Shown piece by piece: positions 7,302 through 15,010 of a stretch of DNA of 34,524 bases. The notes under the pieces were generated by a model. That model searched no databases. It was not told the origin of the DNA and saw nothing but the letters and a program-made list of their open reading frames with translations. Source of the stretch: Bauldia sp. Lineage in GTDB: Bacteria; Pseudomonadota; Alphaproteobacteria; Rhizobiales; Kaistiaceae. The stretch lies in contig JADLGL010000012.1 of the NCBI GenBank assembly GCA_020849325.1, positions 1 to 34,524 on the forward strand. The letters run 5' to 3'. Positions within the stretch are counted from its first letter, which is position 1. Every line of letters starts with the position of its first letter. The position numbers were made by a program, and so were the translations under genes.

Positions 7302-8555
7302 TCAGCCCGCCAGCACGCGCGCCTTCGGCGCCTTCGCCGTCGGCGGCGTCAGCTTCATCCCGAGCTTCCCCCACACCGCCACCAGCGCGTCGCGGAGCTG
7401 GTCGATCAGCGCGAGGTCGTGGAACGGCGTCGGCGTGATGCGGAGCCGTTCGGTGCCGCGCGGCACGGTGGGGAAGTTGATCGGCTGGATGTAGATGTCG
7501 TGCTCGTCGAGGAGGAGCTGGCTGGCGCGCTTGCACAGTTCCGGGTCGCCCACCATGATCGGGATGATGTGCGTGTCGCTCATCATCACCGGCAGGCCCG
7601 CCGCGATGAGCGTGTCGCGCGTCTCGGCGACGGCGGCCTGCTGTCCCTCGCGCTCCTTCGAGGAGTTCTTGAGGTGCCGGATCGAGGCCACCGCGGCAGC
7701 GGCGAGACCCGGCGGCAACGCGGTCGTGAAGATGAAGCCCGGCGCGTAGGAGCGCACCGCGTCGACCAGGGATTTCGAGCCGGCGATGTAGCCGCCGAGC
7801 ACGCCGAACGCCTTTGCGAGCGTCCCCTCGATCACGTCGATCCGGTCCATCACGCCGTCGCGCTCGCAGATGCCGGCGCCGCGCGGGCCGTACATGCCGA
7901 CCGCGTGCACCTCGTCGATGTAGGTGAGGGCGCCGTAGCGGTCCGCGAGCTCGGCGATGTCGGCGATCGGCGCCACGTCGCCGTCCATCGAGTAGACCGA
8001 CTCGAACGCGATCAGCTTCGGCCGCTCGGGCCCCGCGACGCGGAGCAGCTCTTCGAGATGCGCCACGTCGTTGTGGCGGAAGATGACCTTGTCCGCGCCC
8101 GAGCGGCGGATGCCCTCGATCATCGAGGAGTGGTTGAGCTCGTCCGAGAGGATCAGGCAGTTCGGCAGGAGCCGGGCGATCGTCGAGATGCCGGCCTCGT
8201 TCGACACGAACCCCGACGTGAAGACGAGCGCCGCCTCCTTCTCGTGGAGGTCCGCGAGCTCGGCCTCGAGCTGCACCAGCGGATGGTTGGTGCCGGAAAT
8301 GTTGCGCGTCCCGCCCGCGCCGACGCCCATCCGCGTCGCGGTATCGACCAGCGCCTTCACCACCGCGGGGTGCTGGCCCATGCCGAGATAGTCGTTGGAA
8401 CACCACACGGCGATCTCGCGCGCCGGCTTGCCTTCGCTGCGGAGGAGGGCGCGGGGAAAACGGCCGGCGATCCGCTCGATGTCGGCGAACGTGCGGTAGC
8501 GCTTCTCCTTGTGCAGCGCCTCGATCGCTCCGGCGAAGATTGCCTCGTAGTCCAT
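7302..8555 (-). CDS. hemA: 5-aminolevulinate synthase
   Basis: Condenses glycine and succinyl-CoA to 5-aminolevulinate, the first step of haem/tetrapyrrole synthesis by the C4 (Shemin) route typical of Alphaproteobacteria. PLP-dependent alpha-oxoamine synthase of 417 residues. Visible motifs: [10 protein letters not shown] (51-60), [32 protein letters not shown] with the PLP-contacting Asp, and TLAKAFG with the Schiff-base Lys at 248. The ATG at 8555 ([14 protein letters not shown]) is the family start; the open frame upstream is not conserved. It lies behind a PilZ gene in the same direction (105 bp gap). Haem supply fits the cytochrome c and P450 encoded elsewhere in the window. Confidence 0.96.
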   Translation of the reverse strand: MDYEAIFAGAIEALHKEKRYRTFADIERIAGRFPRALLRSEGKPAREIAVWCSNDYLGMGQHPAVVKALVDTATRMGVGAGGTRNISGTNHPLVQLEAELADLHEKEAALVFTSGFVSNEAGISTIARLLPNCLILSDELNHSSMIEGIRRSGADKVIFRHNDVAHLEELLRVAGPERPKLIAFESVYSMDGDVAPIADIAELADRYGALTYIDEVHAVGMYGPRGAGICERDGVMDRIDVIEGTLAKAFGVLGGYIAGSKSLVDAVRSYAPGFIFTTALPPGLAAAAVASIRHLKNSSKEREGQQAAVAETRDTLIAAGLPVMMSDTHIIPIMVGDPELCKRASQLLLDEHDIYIQPINFPTVPRGTERLRITPTPFHDLALIDQLRDALVAVWGKLGMKLTPPTAKAPKARVLAG

Positions 8556-8660
8556 GCGGTCCGTCCCGTGAATGCGCGAGATGGAACCTAGTGTCGCTCC
8601 AATCTTGAGTCCACCGCCGCCGGTAACCATGCCGTCGCGGGCCGCGGCGGCGGATTGGCG

Positions 8661-8969
8661 TCAACCACGGCGGGCCGTCGGCTGGAACGGCCCCGTCAAG
8701 GCGATGCCGAGCTCGCGTTCGGTGCGCCAGATGGCGCGGGCCGGGGCGATGCGGTGTTCGGCCGGGATCATCAGCTCGAACGTGTCGGGGATGCCGATCG
8801 TGGAGCCGAGGGTCACCTTCGCGCCTTCGTCGGAGAGATTGCGGATGGCGCAGTCGATGACCCGGTCGTGGTTGCCGAACACGACCAGCGCGCCCTTGAG
8901 GACGCGGTTGCGGTGGAGGTGCCGGCGCTCGACCGGCGCGGTCTCCGGCTTTGCCGACGTGTCGCCCAT
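8661..8969 (-). CDS. PilZ domain protein
   Basis: A 102-residue single-domain protein with PilZ c-di-GMP-binding features: a basic RRHLHRNRV segment near residue 15 (RxxxR-type) followed by CAIRNLSDEGAKV (the D/NxSxxG element). Such stand-alone PilZ proteins bind cyclic di-GMP and act on a partner; nothing here names the partner. It lies between the DUF72 gene and hemA on the same strand, with 47 bp and 105 bp gaps. Confidence 0.8.
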   Translation of the reverse strand: MGDTSAKPETAPVERRHLHRNRVLKGALVVFGNHDRVIDCAIRNLSDEGAKVTLGSTIGIPDTFELMIPAEHRIAPARAIWRTERELGIALTGPFQPTARRG

Positions 8970-9016
8970 GCCGGCGGCTTACGCCCGGCCGGTGAATCCA
9001 TCGTCACGAAGCATGG

Positions 9017-9805
9017 TTACGGCCGTCCCACCCGCTCGATCAGCGCCATCGCCGCATGCGGCGCGCGCTCCTTGGCGCCGTTGATCATGTAGACGAACAC
9101 CGGCCGCTCGCCGCCCGCCCCGGCCGCGGCGAGGAGCGGAAGATCCGCCGCCGGCCGTCCGTCGCGCCACGCATTGGCGCGCTCCGCCCAGGAGTCGAGC
9201 GCCGCCGGCGGATAGCCGGTCGCCTCCTCCGCGGCGGCGTTCTGCAGCCGGGCATAGACGAACGGCCCGGAAAGGTCGGCGATCGCAGGGTATTTCGGGT
9301 TGTCGGCGTAGACGATCGCAACGTTCGCCGCGCGTGCGACATCGATGAACTCAGGCGTCGAGAACGTCTCGTGCCGCGGCTCGAAAGCGTGGAGGAGCGG
9401 CCGTCCGCCCGCCTCGCGCGGCAGGAGCGCGAAGAAGCCGGCGATCTCGTCGGCATTGAACTTCTTCGTATGCGGCATCTGCCAGAGGAACGGGCCGAGC
9501 TTGTCGCCGAGCTCGAGCATGCCGCTGTCGAGGAACCAGGCGAGCTGTTCGGCGGTCTCGTTCAGCTTCGCCTTCGCGACGACGCCGCGGTGGCCCTTGA
9601 TCGAGAACACGAAACCCGGCGGCGTCTCCTCCCGCCATCTGGCAAAACTCGCCGGCGACTGGGCGCGATAGAACGTGCCGTTGACCTCGATGGTGGTGAC
9701 GTGCTGGCCGGCGAAGGCGAGTTCCTTCGCGTGCGGCAGGCCCTTCGGGTAGAAATTGTCCCGCCACGGCGCGAACGTCCATCCGCCGATGCCGACCCGG
9801 ATCAT
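9017..9805 (-). CDS. DUF72 (YecE-like) TIM-barrel protein
   Basis: A 262-residue member of the DUF72/YecE family, whose role is not established. Typical features: MIRVGIGGWTFAPWRDNFYP at the start, TIEVNGTFYR, FSIKGHRGV, FLWQMPH, FEPRHETF and, near the end, VFVYMINGAKERAPHAA. The ATG at 9805 has GGAGAG about 7 bases upstream; the open frame beyond it runs into the promoter region of the divergent toxin-antitoxin genes. It may be first in a reverse-strand set with the PilZ gene and hemA. Confidence 0.85.
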   Translation of the reverse strand: MIRVGIGGWTFAPWRDNFYPKGLPHAKELAFAGQHVTTIEVNGTFYRAQSPASFARWREETPPGFVFSIKGHRGVVAKAKLNETAEQLAWFLDSGMLELGDKLGPFLWQMPHTKKFNADEIAGFFALLPREAGGRPLLHAFEPRHETFSTPEFIDVARAANVAIVYADNPKYPAIADLSGPFVYARLQNAAAEEATGYPPAALDSWAERANAWRDGRPAADLPLLAAAGAGGERPVFVYMINGAKERAPHAAMALIERVGRP

Positions 9806-9880
9806 GTGCCGCTCTCCGCCCGCCCGATACGGTTCATTGGCATGGCGAACGGGCATTCGCCACCGGCCGCCGCTCCCGAC

Positions 9881-9916
9881 TTGTCAAATGGCATGACAAC
9901 ATCGATATTATGCCAT
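9881..9916 (+). promoter_or_regulatory. Candidate promoter and operator of the Xre/RES toxin-antitoxin pair
   Basis: TTGTCA (9881-9886) and TATTAT (9906-9911) are 19 bases apart. A perfect 7-bp inverted repeat, ATGGCAT (9888-9894) and ATGCCAT (9910-9916), brackets the core promoter with a 15-base spacer. An AT-rich island in very GC-rich DNA, it is a plausible binding site for the Xre antitoxin. Confidence 0.5.
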
Positions 9917-9935
9917 ATGACGAATGGAACCAGCC

Positions 9936-10349
9936 ATGCCGGCCCTTCTCCCGATCATTGACGATGCCCCGCCGTTCCAGGCCGCGCCGATCTCCGACGC
10001 CGAAGCCGGGGCGGCGTTCCGGGCGGTGATGAACCTGTTCCGGTTGTGGGGCGTCAGCGACGTCGAGGCCGCGACGATCCTCGACCTGCCGGGGCGGACC
10101 CTCGCCCGGTGGAAGGCGGGCGGCATCGGGCGGATCGGGCGCGACGGCAGGGCGCGGCTCTCGAACCTCCTCGGCATCCACAAGGCGCTCCGCATCGTGT
10201 TCCGCGAGCCGTCGCGCGGCTACGCCTGGGTGAAGGCGGCCAACGACGCCTTCGCCGGACGATCCGCGCTCGACATCATGCTCGGTGGCGAGCTGACCGA
10301 CATCATGCGGGTGCGCCGCCTGCTCGACGCCGAGCGCGGCGGCATTTGA
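9936..10349 (+). CDS. Xre/MbcA/ParS-type antitoxin
   Basis: Antitoxin of a RES-Xre pair, 137 residues. The N-terminal half carries a Xre-like helix-turn-helix (AFRAVMNLFRLWGVSDVEAA then LPGRTLARWKAG). The C-terminal half is the DUF2384 toxin-binding domain (NLLGIHKALRIVF, WVKAANDAFAGRSALDIMLGG, and the terminal residues near RLLDAERGG that plug the toxin active site in known complexes). The ATG at 9936 gives MPALLPIID; an ATG at 9924 is in frame, but the predicted transcript start would lie only a few bases upstream of it. Its stop overlaps the start of the RES gene, so the two are coupled. Confidence 0.87.
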   Translation: MPALLPIIDDAPPFQAAPISDAEAGAAFRAVMNLFRLWGVSDVEAATILDLPGRTLARWKAGGIGRIGRDGRARLSNLLGIHKALRIVFREPSRGYAWVKAANDAFAGRSALDIMLGGELTDIMRVRRLLDAERGGI

Positions 10350-11056
10350 TCCATCCCGCCTCGATCCCGCTCGCCAGTGTTCGCTGGGACGCGGCGCGGC
10401 GGATCATCCGCAGCGTTCATCCGCCGATCGATCTCTTCGAGGACATCGCCGATCCGGAGGACTGGCCGCTCCTGATCGCCGCCGAGCAGAAGACCAATCC
10501 GCGGCTGGTGGAGAGCATCGGCACGCTCGACCTCGTCCCGCCGGCCCGCCGCGTGGCGGGACCCGGCGCATCGTTCCTGATGGCGCCGTTCACGCATGTC
10601 GGTCCCGACCGGCCCAGCCGGTTCTCGGCCGGTGCGTTCGGCGTCCTCTACGTCGCCGACCGGTTCGAGACCGCCCTTTTCGAGACCGCGCATCACCATG
10701 CGCGGTTCATGGCCGCGACGCGCGAGCGTCCGGGCTGGACCTCGCAGTTCCGCGAGCTGGTCCTCGACGTCGACGGGCGCCTCCACGATCTCCGCGGCGA
10801 TGCCGCCTTCGCCGCGGTGCTCGATCCGGAGGACTATCGCGTCTCGCAGCCGCTGGGTGCCGCGCTCCGGCAGCAGGGCTCCGATGGCGTGATCTATCCG
10901 AGCGTGCGCGATCCCGACGGCTTCTGCGCAGGGCTGTTCTTTCCGGACCTCGCCCGCAACGTCGTCCAGGGCCGTCATCTCGACTACCACTGGGACGGCG
11001 CGCGGGTCGACTACGTCCGCGAGGCCGGTGCGGGCGTGTTCCGCCTCGTCCGATAG
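10346..11056 (+). CDS. RES-domain toxin (NAD+-degrading type)
   Basis: A 236-residue RES-family toxin; characterised members (MbcT, Res) destroy cellular NAD+. The conserved residues are visible: Arg in RFSAGAFGVLYVADR (about 92), Glu in ETALFETAHHH, and Ser in GVIYPSVRDPDG (about 191). No ATG or GTG is well placed at the start of the domain. A TTG at 10346 overlaps the antitoxin stop (TTGA) and begins LIHPASIPLASVRW, which I take as the start. The longer open frame upstream lies inside the antitoxin gene in another phase and is not real. A RIME-like repeat starts 25 bp after its stop. Confidence 0.87.
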   Translation: MIHPASIPLASVRWDAARRIIRSVHPPIDLFEDIADPEDWPLLIAAEQKTNPRLVESIGTLDLVPPARRVAGPGASFLMAPFTHVGPDRPSRFSAGAFGVLYVADRFETALFETAHHHARFMAATRERPGWTSQFRELVLDVDGRLHDLRGDAAFAAVLDPEDYRVSQPLGAALRQQGSDGVIYPSVRDPDGFCAGLFFPDLARNVVQGRHLDYHWDGARVDYVREAGAGVFRLVR

Positions 11057-11080
11057 GGTCCGGCGCGAATCGGCCGCGGG

Positions 11081-11185
11081 CTAGAGCATGATCCGTTGAA
11101 GTCGGATCAGGCTCTAGCCTTGTTCCTTGATGGAGCATGATCTTTTTCGAAGAACCGGCAGCCACTTCTTCGGATCATGCTCTAA
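11081..11185. repeat. RIME-like palindromic repeat, copy A
   Basis: A mosaic of two hairpins. Hairpin 1 (11083-11115) pairs AGAGCATGATCCG with CGGATCAGGCTCT (one mismatch). Hairpin 2 (about 11131-11184) pairs GGAGCATGATC with GATCATGCTCT plus an inner TTCGAAGAA/CTTCTTCGG part. A CTTGTTCCTTGA linker joins them. Copies B, C and D are at 20829, 22601 and 32925. The right end (CTCTA) supplies the TAG stop of the reverse-strand pirin gene. Confidence 0.9.
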
Positions 11186-12104
11186 ACCCGCGGCCCGCGC
11201 TGCTTGATGAAGGTGCCCGACCGCAGCTCGTTCATCGCCGTCTGCAGCTCCTCCCGCGTGTTCATCACGATCGGGCCGTACCAGGCGACGGGCTCCTTCA
11301 GGGGCTGGCCGGAAATGAGGAGGAAGCGGATGCCCTCGTCGCCGGCCTGCACCGTCACCTCGTCGCCGGAATCGAACAGCACCAGCGACCGGTTGCCGGT
11401 GGTTTCGCGGACCAGGACCTCGTCGTCCGGCGTGCCGCGTTCGGTGAGGACGCCGAACGGCTTCGACGCGCGTCGCGGAACGTTCCCGAGCCGGCGAAGA
11501 CGTAGGCGAATGCGTGCCGCGAGGTCTCGACCGGCAGCACCTTGCGGACGCCGGGCGGGACGGAGATGTCGAGGTAGATCGGGTCGGCCGCGATACCGTC
11601 GACCGGACCGCGCTTGCCGAACGCGGCGCCGACGATGACGCGGATGCGCGTGCCGTCGTCCTCGACCACCTCGGCGATCTCCGCCGCCGGAATGTCCTGG
11701 TAGCGCGGCGCGGTCATCTTCAGCGACGAAGGCAGGTTCGCCCACAGCTGGAAACCGTGCATCCGGCCTTCGGCGTCACCGTGCGGCATCTCCTGGTGCA
11801 TGATGCCGGAACCGGCCGTCATCCACTGGACGTCGCCCGCGCCGAGCGTGCCTCGGTTGCCGAGGCTGTCGCCGTGCTCGACGTTCCCCGAGAGAACATA
11901 GGTGATCGTCTCGATGCCGCGATGCGGATGCCAGGGGAAGCCGGCGAGATAGTCGGCCGGACGGTCGTTGCGGAAATCGTCGAAGAGGAGGAACGGGTCG
12001 AACTCCTCGGTCTTGCCGAAGCCGAAGGCGCGGTGGAGCGAGACGCCCGCACCTTCGCGGGTCGGCTGGGCGAGCGAGACGGATCGGACGGGACGGATCG
12101 ACAT
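11182..12104 (-). pseudogene. Pirin family gene, interrupted by a frameshift
   Basis: Pirins are bicupin metal-binding proteins; some have quercetinase activity. From the ATG at 12104 (MSIRPVRSVSLAQPTREG) one frame encodes the N-terminal cupin with FPWHPHRGIETITYVLSG, MTAGSGIMHQEMP (metal His and Glu) and on to AYVFAGSGTFRDA. The rest (SKPFGVLTERG, VLFDSGDEVTVQ, EPVAWYGPIVMNT, GTFIK) is in another frame. The shift is at about 11466-11473, where ACGCGCGT would restore the frame as ACGCGT (FRDA-SKPFGV), so an extra CG dinucleotide is likely. It may be a true mutation or a sequencing error. The last residues after GTFIK (QRGPRV) and the stop run into repeat copy A. Confidence 0.85.
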
Positions 12105-12292
12105 TTCGGGTCTCCGGAAATCGAGGCGCCGCCAGGGGCAGCGCGGGATTGTGTCCGAAGATGGACACGGCGATTTGCCCCCGCAAGACCGGGCAGCCAT
12201 GCGTTTTTGTGACGATTGGCCGGAACCGCGATGCATGGCCCACGTTGATGCCGCGGGTGGGGCCAACACTCATCAGCCTCAGGAGTGCCTCC

Positions 12293-12862
12293 ATGAAATC
12301 CGTTCTCATAGCGGCGACGCTGCTCGCCTCGACTGCCCTTGCGATCCCGGCCGCCAACGCGCTGCAGATCGGCGTCGGCGGGGACCTCGGCGTGACCGTC
12401 ACGATCGGCGGTGACGACGATGCCGGCATCAATCTCGGCGTCGGCGCGGGCGTCGATGCCAACGCGGGCGCTGCCGCCGGCGGCGGTGCGGCGGCCGGTG
12501 GCAATGCCGGTGCCGGGGCGGCCGTCGAGGCCATGACCAACGTCATGCTCCGCACCGATGCCGCCACCGATGTCACGACCGACTTCGCCGTGGACGCCCT
12601 CGTCAACGCCACGGTCTGGACCGAGGACGATGTCGAGATCGGCATCGTCACGGCGGTGATGGCTGACGCCGACGGCACGGCGGTCCTCGTCGTCGATACG
12701 ACCGACGGCTGGGTGGAAGGCGTCGACCAGATCGCGCTTCGCACCTCGGCGGTCATCCATACCGACGCCGGCATCCAGGTCCAGAGCAATGACGACGAGC
12801 TCAAGGCGGACATCACCGCCGCGCTCGCCGCCAATGCCGGTGCGGCCGCAACCGCCCGCTAG
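12293..12862 (+). CDS. Exported protein with PRC-barrel-like C-terminal part
   Basis: A 189-residue secreted protein of unknown role. It has a clear signal peptide (MKSVLIAATLLASTALAIP, cleavage after ANA near residue 23). A Gly/Ala-rich low-complexity stretch follows (about 48-80), then a folded part (DALVNATVWTEDDVEIGIVT, VLVVDTTDGWVEGVDQIALR) that resembles a PRC-barrel in its pattern of short strands. AGGAG lies 7 bases before the ATG at 12293, which settles the start. Divergent from the pirin gene across 188 bp. The PRC-barrel assignment is tentative. Confidence 0.75.
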   Translation: MKSVLIAATLLASTALAIPAANALQIGVGGDLGVTVTIGGDDDAGINLGVGAGVDANAGAAAGGGAAAGGNAGAGAAVEAMTNVMLRTDAATDVTTDFAVDALVNATVWTEDDVEIGIVTAVMADADGTAVLVVDTTDGWVEGVDQIALRTSAVIHTDAGIQVQSNDDELKADITAALAANAGAAATAR

Positions 12863-12904
12863 CGGTTGACGCCTTCGGATCGTTTCCGGAGGCCCGCTCA
12901 TCTT

Positions 12905-12999
12905 GCCTCTCCCCGTGTGGGAGAGGCCCTTCTTCCCCCGGATCAGGTCCGGGGGAACCTTCGGTTCAGAAGCCCTCTCCCCGAACGGGGCGAGGGGAA
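12905..12999. repeat. Cluster of three CTCTCCCC-family hairpins
   Basis: Three hairpins in a row: GCCTCTCCC/GGGAGAGGC (12905-12927), TTCCCCCGGA...TCCGGGGGAA (12932-12956) and CCCTCTCCCCG...CGAGGG (12973-12996). They fill the gap between the exported protein and the DUF1328 gene. No gene is seen in 12863-13117. Confidence 0.65.
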
Positions 13000-13117
13000 C
13001 ACAGGCGCGAGTGAAGTGGTCCTCGCGACATGTCCTCCGGCCCTTCTTCTTGGCGGAACAAAGTGACCGGCCGGTCCGTTATGGAACCGAGGGAAACAAC
13101 CGAAAGAAGCTCATCCA

Positions 13118-13294
13118 ATGCTGACCTGGGCCATCATCGCGCTCATCGTGGCGCTGGTCGCCGGTGCTCTCGGCTTTACCGGCGTCGCGGCAGGGGCCGC
13201 CTTCGTGGCGCGCGTCCTCTTCGCAATCTTCCTGATCGTCTTCCTCGTTCTGCTCGTCCTCTCTTTGATTGGGGTCGGAGCCGCTGTAGTATAG
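13118..13294 (+). CDS. DUF1328 (UPF0391) small membrane protein
   Basis: A 58-residue protein with two hydrophobic helices: MLTWAIIALIVALVAGALGF, a GVAAGAA loop followed by FVARVLFAIF, and a second helix ending LSLIGVG. This matches the DUF1328/YtjA family of small inner-membrane proteins, which is widespread in Proteobacteria and often stress-induced; its function is unknown. The ATG at 13118 is preceded by GAAAGAAG about 10 bases upstream. Upstream neighbours are repeats and downstream is a lipoprotein gene, so it is probably a single-gene unit. Confidence 0.85.
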   Translation: MLTWAIIALIVALVAGALGFTGVAAGAAFVARVLFAIFLIVFLVLLVLSLIGVGAAVV

Positions 13295-13413
13295 GCGCCG
13301 GTGGGACCCGTCCGGGACCCAAAGGGTGCGGAACCGTTTAGCGCGAGGTGCGTTGGAAGGCGCGACCTCGTCGCGGGAACGGATCAAAGAAAACGAGTGG
13401 AAAGGGCTAGACG

Positions 13414-13734
13414 ATGAACAAGCTTCTCATTGCGGGCGTGGCCGCCGCCGGTATTGCGCTCGCGGGTTGCTCGCCGACCGCCGTTGGAACGGGCGCCGGC
13501 GCTGCCATCGGCGGCGTCCTCGTTGCTGCGCTGGGCGGTAGCCCGCAGGCGATCGCCCTCGGCACGCTGATCGGCGGCGCCGGTGGTTTCGTGGTTTCGT
13601 CGCTCACCCAGGCGGCCGGCCAGCCGCAGGGCGTCTGCCAGGCGGTGAACCAGTACGGCCAGCCGATTTACCTCCTGCCGAACGGCCAGCCGACGGCCAC
13701 GCCGACGTCGAACCCGCTGCTCGTGAACTGCTAG
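13414..13734 (+). CDS. Small glycine-rich lipoprotein
   Basis: A 106-residue probable lipoprotein. MNKLLIAGVAAAGIALAGCS has a lipobox (LAGC, Cys at 19). A glycine-zipper-like stretch follows (VGTGAGAAIGGVLVAALGG, then LIGGAGGFVVSS), as in outer-membrane 17-kDa-antigen-like proteins. The C-terminal part is Gln/Pro/Asn-rich and ends in Cys. An AAAGGG Shine-Dalgarno sequence lies about 9 bases before the ATG. A strong hairpin terminator follows at 13759. Function unknown. Confidence 0.75.
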   Translation: MNKLLIAGVAAAGIALAGCSPTAVGTGAGAAIGGVLVAALGGSPQAIALGTLIGGAGGFVVSSLTQAAGQPQGVCQAVNQYGQPIYLLPNGQPTATPTSNPLLVNC

Positions 13735-13758
13735 GGCGTTCCGGGAGCCCGCTTTTGG

Positions 13759-13794
13759 TCGGCCCGGTCCGCGAGGATCGGGCCGATTGCTTTT
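13759..13794 (+). terminator. Rho-independent terminator after the lipoprotein gene
   Basis: A 12-bp stem (TCGGCCCGGTCC at 13759-13770, GGATCGGGCCGA at 13775-13786, one G-U pair) is closed by a GCGA tetraloop and followed by TTGCTTTT. It is 25 bases after the stop of the 13414-13734 gene. Confidence 0.75.
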
Positions 13795-14022
13795 CGGCGT
13801 CAGCCTGGCGGGGCGACTGCCTTCATTGCAGTCACTCTGTCGCCTGTGTGCCTGGAAAGCAGGCAGTTCCGGCGGGCTGCCGTGTATGGTCAATCGTCGG
13901 GCAATGGCGATAAGCTGCCCGCCGCGGCGGCGGCTCCGGATGCCGCGCCAGCGGCCGGCGGCGGTCGCCGGCGCTGCGCGGGAACGGCCGAAGGCCGGTG
14001 GCGGTTCGGCAGGGCATCGGAC

Positions 14023-14949
14023 ATGACGGCTCCAGAGGTTCTCGTGTGCGGCCTCGCCGCGCGGCTCGTGGTGCTGCGGCGGGCGGCAGTTGCCGCAACG
14101 CTCGCGGCGGTGGCGGCGATCGTGGCCGCGGCACCGGCGGCGGCACAGGGCGACCCCCTCGGCACGGCCCTCGCGGTGCGCCCCACCGCCGAGGGCGAGC
14201 TCGGCGGCACGCGCGTCACGCTCGTCGACGGCGCCACGCTCTTCCAGGGCCAGACGATCGCGACCGACGCCACGGGCGAAGTGCAGATCCTCTTCGCCGA
14301 CGATACGCGCATGGTCGTCGGCCCGAGCTCGACGCTCGTGATCGAGACCTATCTCCTGCAGAACCCGAATACGGTCGGCAACCTGACGGTCAACGCGCTC
14401 GGCGGCACGTTCCGCTTCATTTCGGGCACCAGCCCGCCGTCGAACTACCACATCAACACGCCGACCGGCACGATCGGCATGCGCGGCACGCAGCTCGACG
14501 TCACCGTCGATGACGAACAGGCCCTCGTCTACATCATCGTCTATCAGGGCGAGGTTTTCTTCTGCAATCTGGCCGGCGTCTGCGTCGACCTCGAGGCCCG
14601 CTGCCAGGTCGGCGTGATGGGCAACACGCTGGCCGAAATCGTCACGCAGCAGCGGCCGCGCTTCGCCATCAGCCGCCAGCAGTTCATGTATGCGACGGGG
14701 CAGTGGCGTCTCCTCGATCCGTTCCAGGTCGACGATCCCCGCGAATGCCTGTTCGCGAACGCCGGCGGCGCCAGTCCGCCGCCCAGCCCGTCGTCCGGCA
14801 GCCCGAGCGGCTCCGGCAGCAGCGGCCCGCCCTCGAAGGGCAAGGGCGGCGGGTCGGGCATCTGGGCCATCTGCATGGCGCTCTACGAGAACGACTACGA
14901 CCTGCCGGTGCCGAACTGGATCATCGAATACTGCTACGAGACCAAGTAG
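14023..14949 (+). CDS. FecR-domain exported protein
   Basis: A 308-residue periplasmic or surface protein. The signal sequence is a long Ala-rich helix (about 17-42) ending AAPAAAQG. A FecR domain follows: GTALAVRPTAEGEL, LFQGQTIATDATGEVQILFA, MVVGPSSTLVI, then NTPTGTIGMRGTQLDVTVD (the VRGT-like element) and YQGEVFFCN. A Pro/Ser/Gly-rich linker (about 248-276) leads to a short Cys-containing tail ending YCYETK. The ATG at 14023 (MTAPEVLV) is the best of several starts because the signal peptide follows and an AGGG lies about 8 bases upstream. It precedes a CHASE2 cyclase gene by 61 bp; FecR and CHASE2-cyclase proteins are often neighbours in Alphaproteobacteria, suggesting one envelope signalling unit. 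Confidence 0.85.
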   Translation: MTAPEVLVCGLAARLVVLRRAAVAATLAAVAAIVAAAPAAAQGDPLGTALAVRPTAEGELGGTRVTLVDGATLFQGQTIATDATGEVQILFADDTRMVVGPSSTLVIETYLLQNPNTVGNLTVNALGGTFRFISGTSPPSNYHINTPTGTIGMRGTQLDVTVDDEQALVYIIVYQGEVFFCNLAGVCVDLEARCQVGVMGNTLAEIVTQQRPRFAISRQQFMYATGQWRLLDPFQVDDPRECLFANAGGASPPPSPSSGSPSGSGSSGPPSKGKGGGSGIWAICMALYENDYDLPVPNWIIEYCYETK

Positions 14950-14965
14950 CGTTCGCCGGTAATCC

Positions 14966-14990
14966 GCCCGCGCGGGATCGCCGCGCGGGC
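14966..14990. other. Intergenic GC hairpin between the FecR and cyclase genes
   Basis: A 10-bp perfect stem (GCCCGCGCGG and CCGCGCGGGC) with loop GATCG and no T-run. It could reduce read-through from the FecR gene into the cyclase gene or stabilise the upstream message; this is only a structural observation. Confidence 0.5.
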
Positions 14991-15010
14991 CTCAGGGGGG
15001 CTGAAGGCGG

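Noticed and set aside
8556-8660. Promoter of hemA
   Set aside because: Several weak -35/-10 combinations can be drawn in this GC-rich gap, none convincing enough to list.
10046-10345. N-terminal extension of the RES toxin inside the antitoxin gene
   Set aside because: Same bases encode the well-supported antitoxin in another frame; the extension is Arg/Pro-rich shadow sequence.
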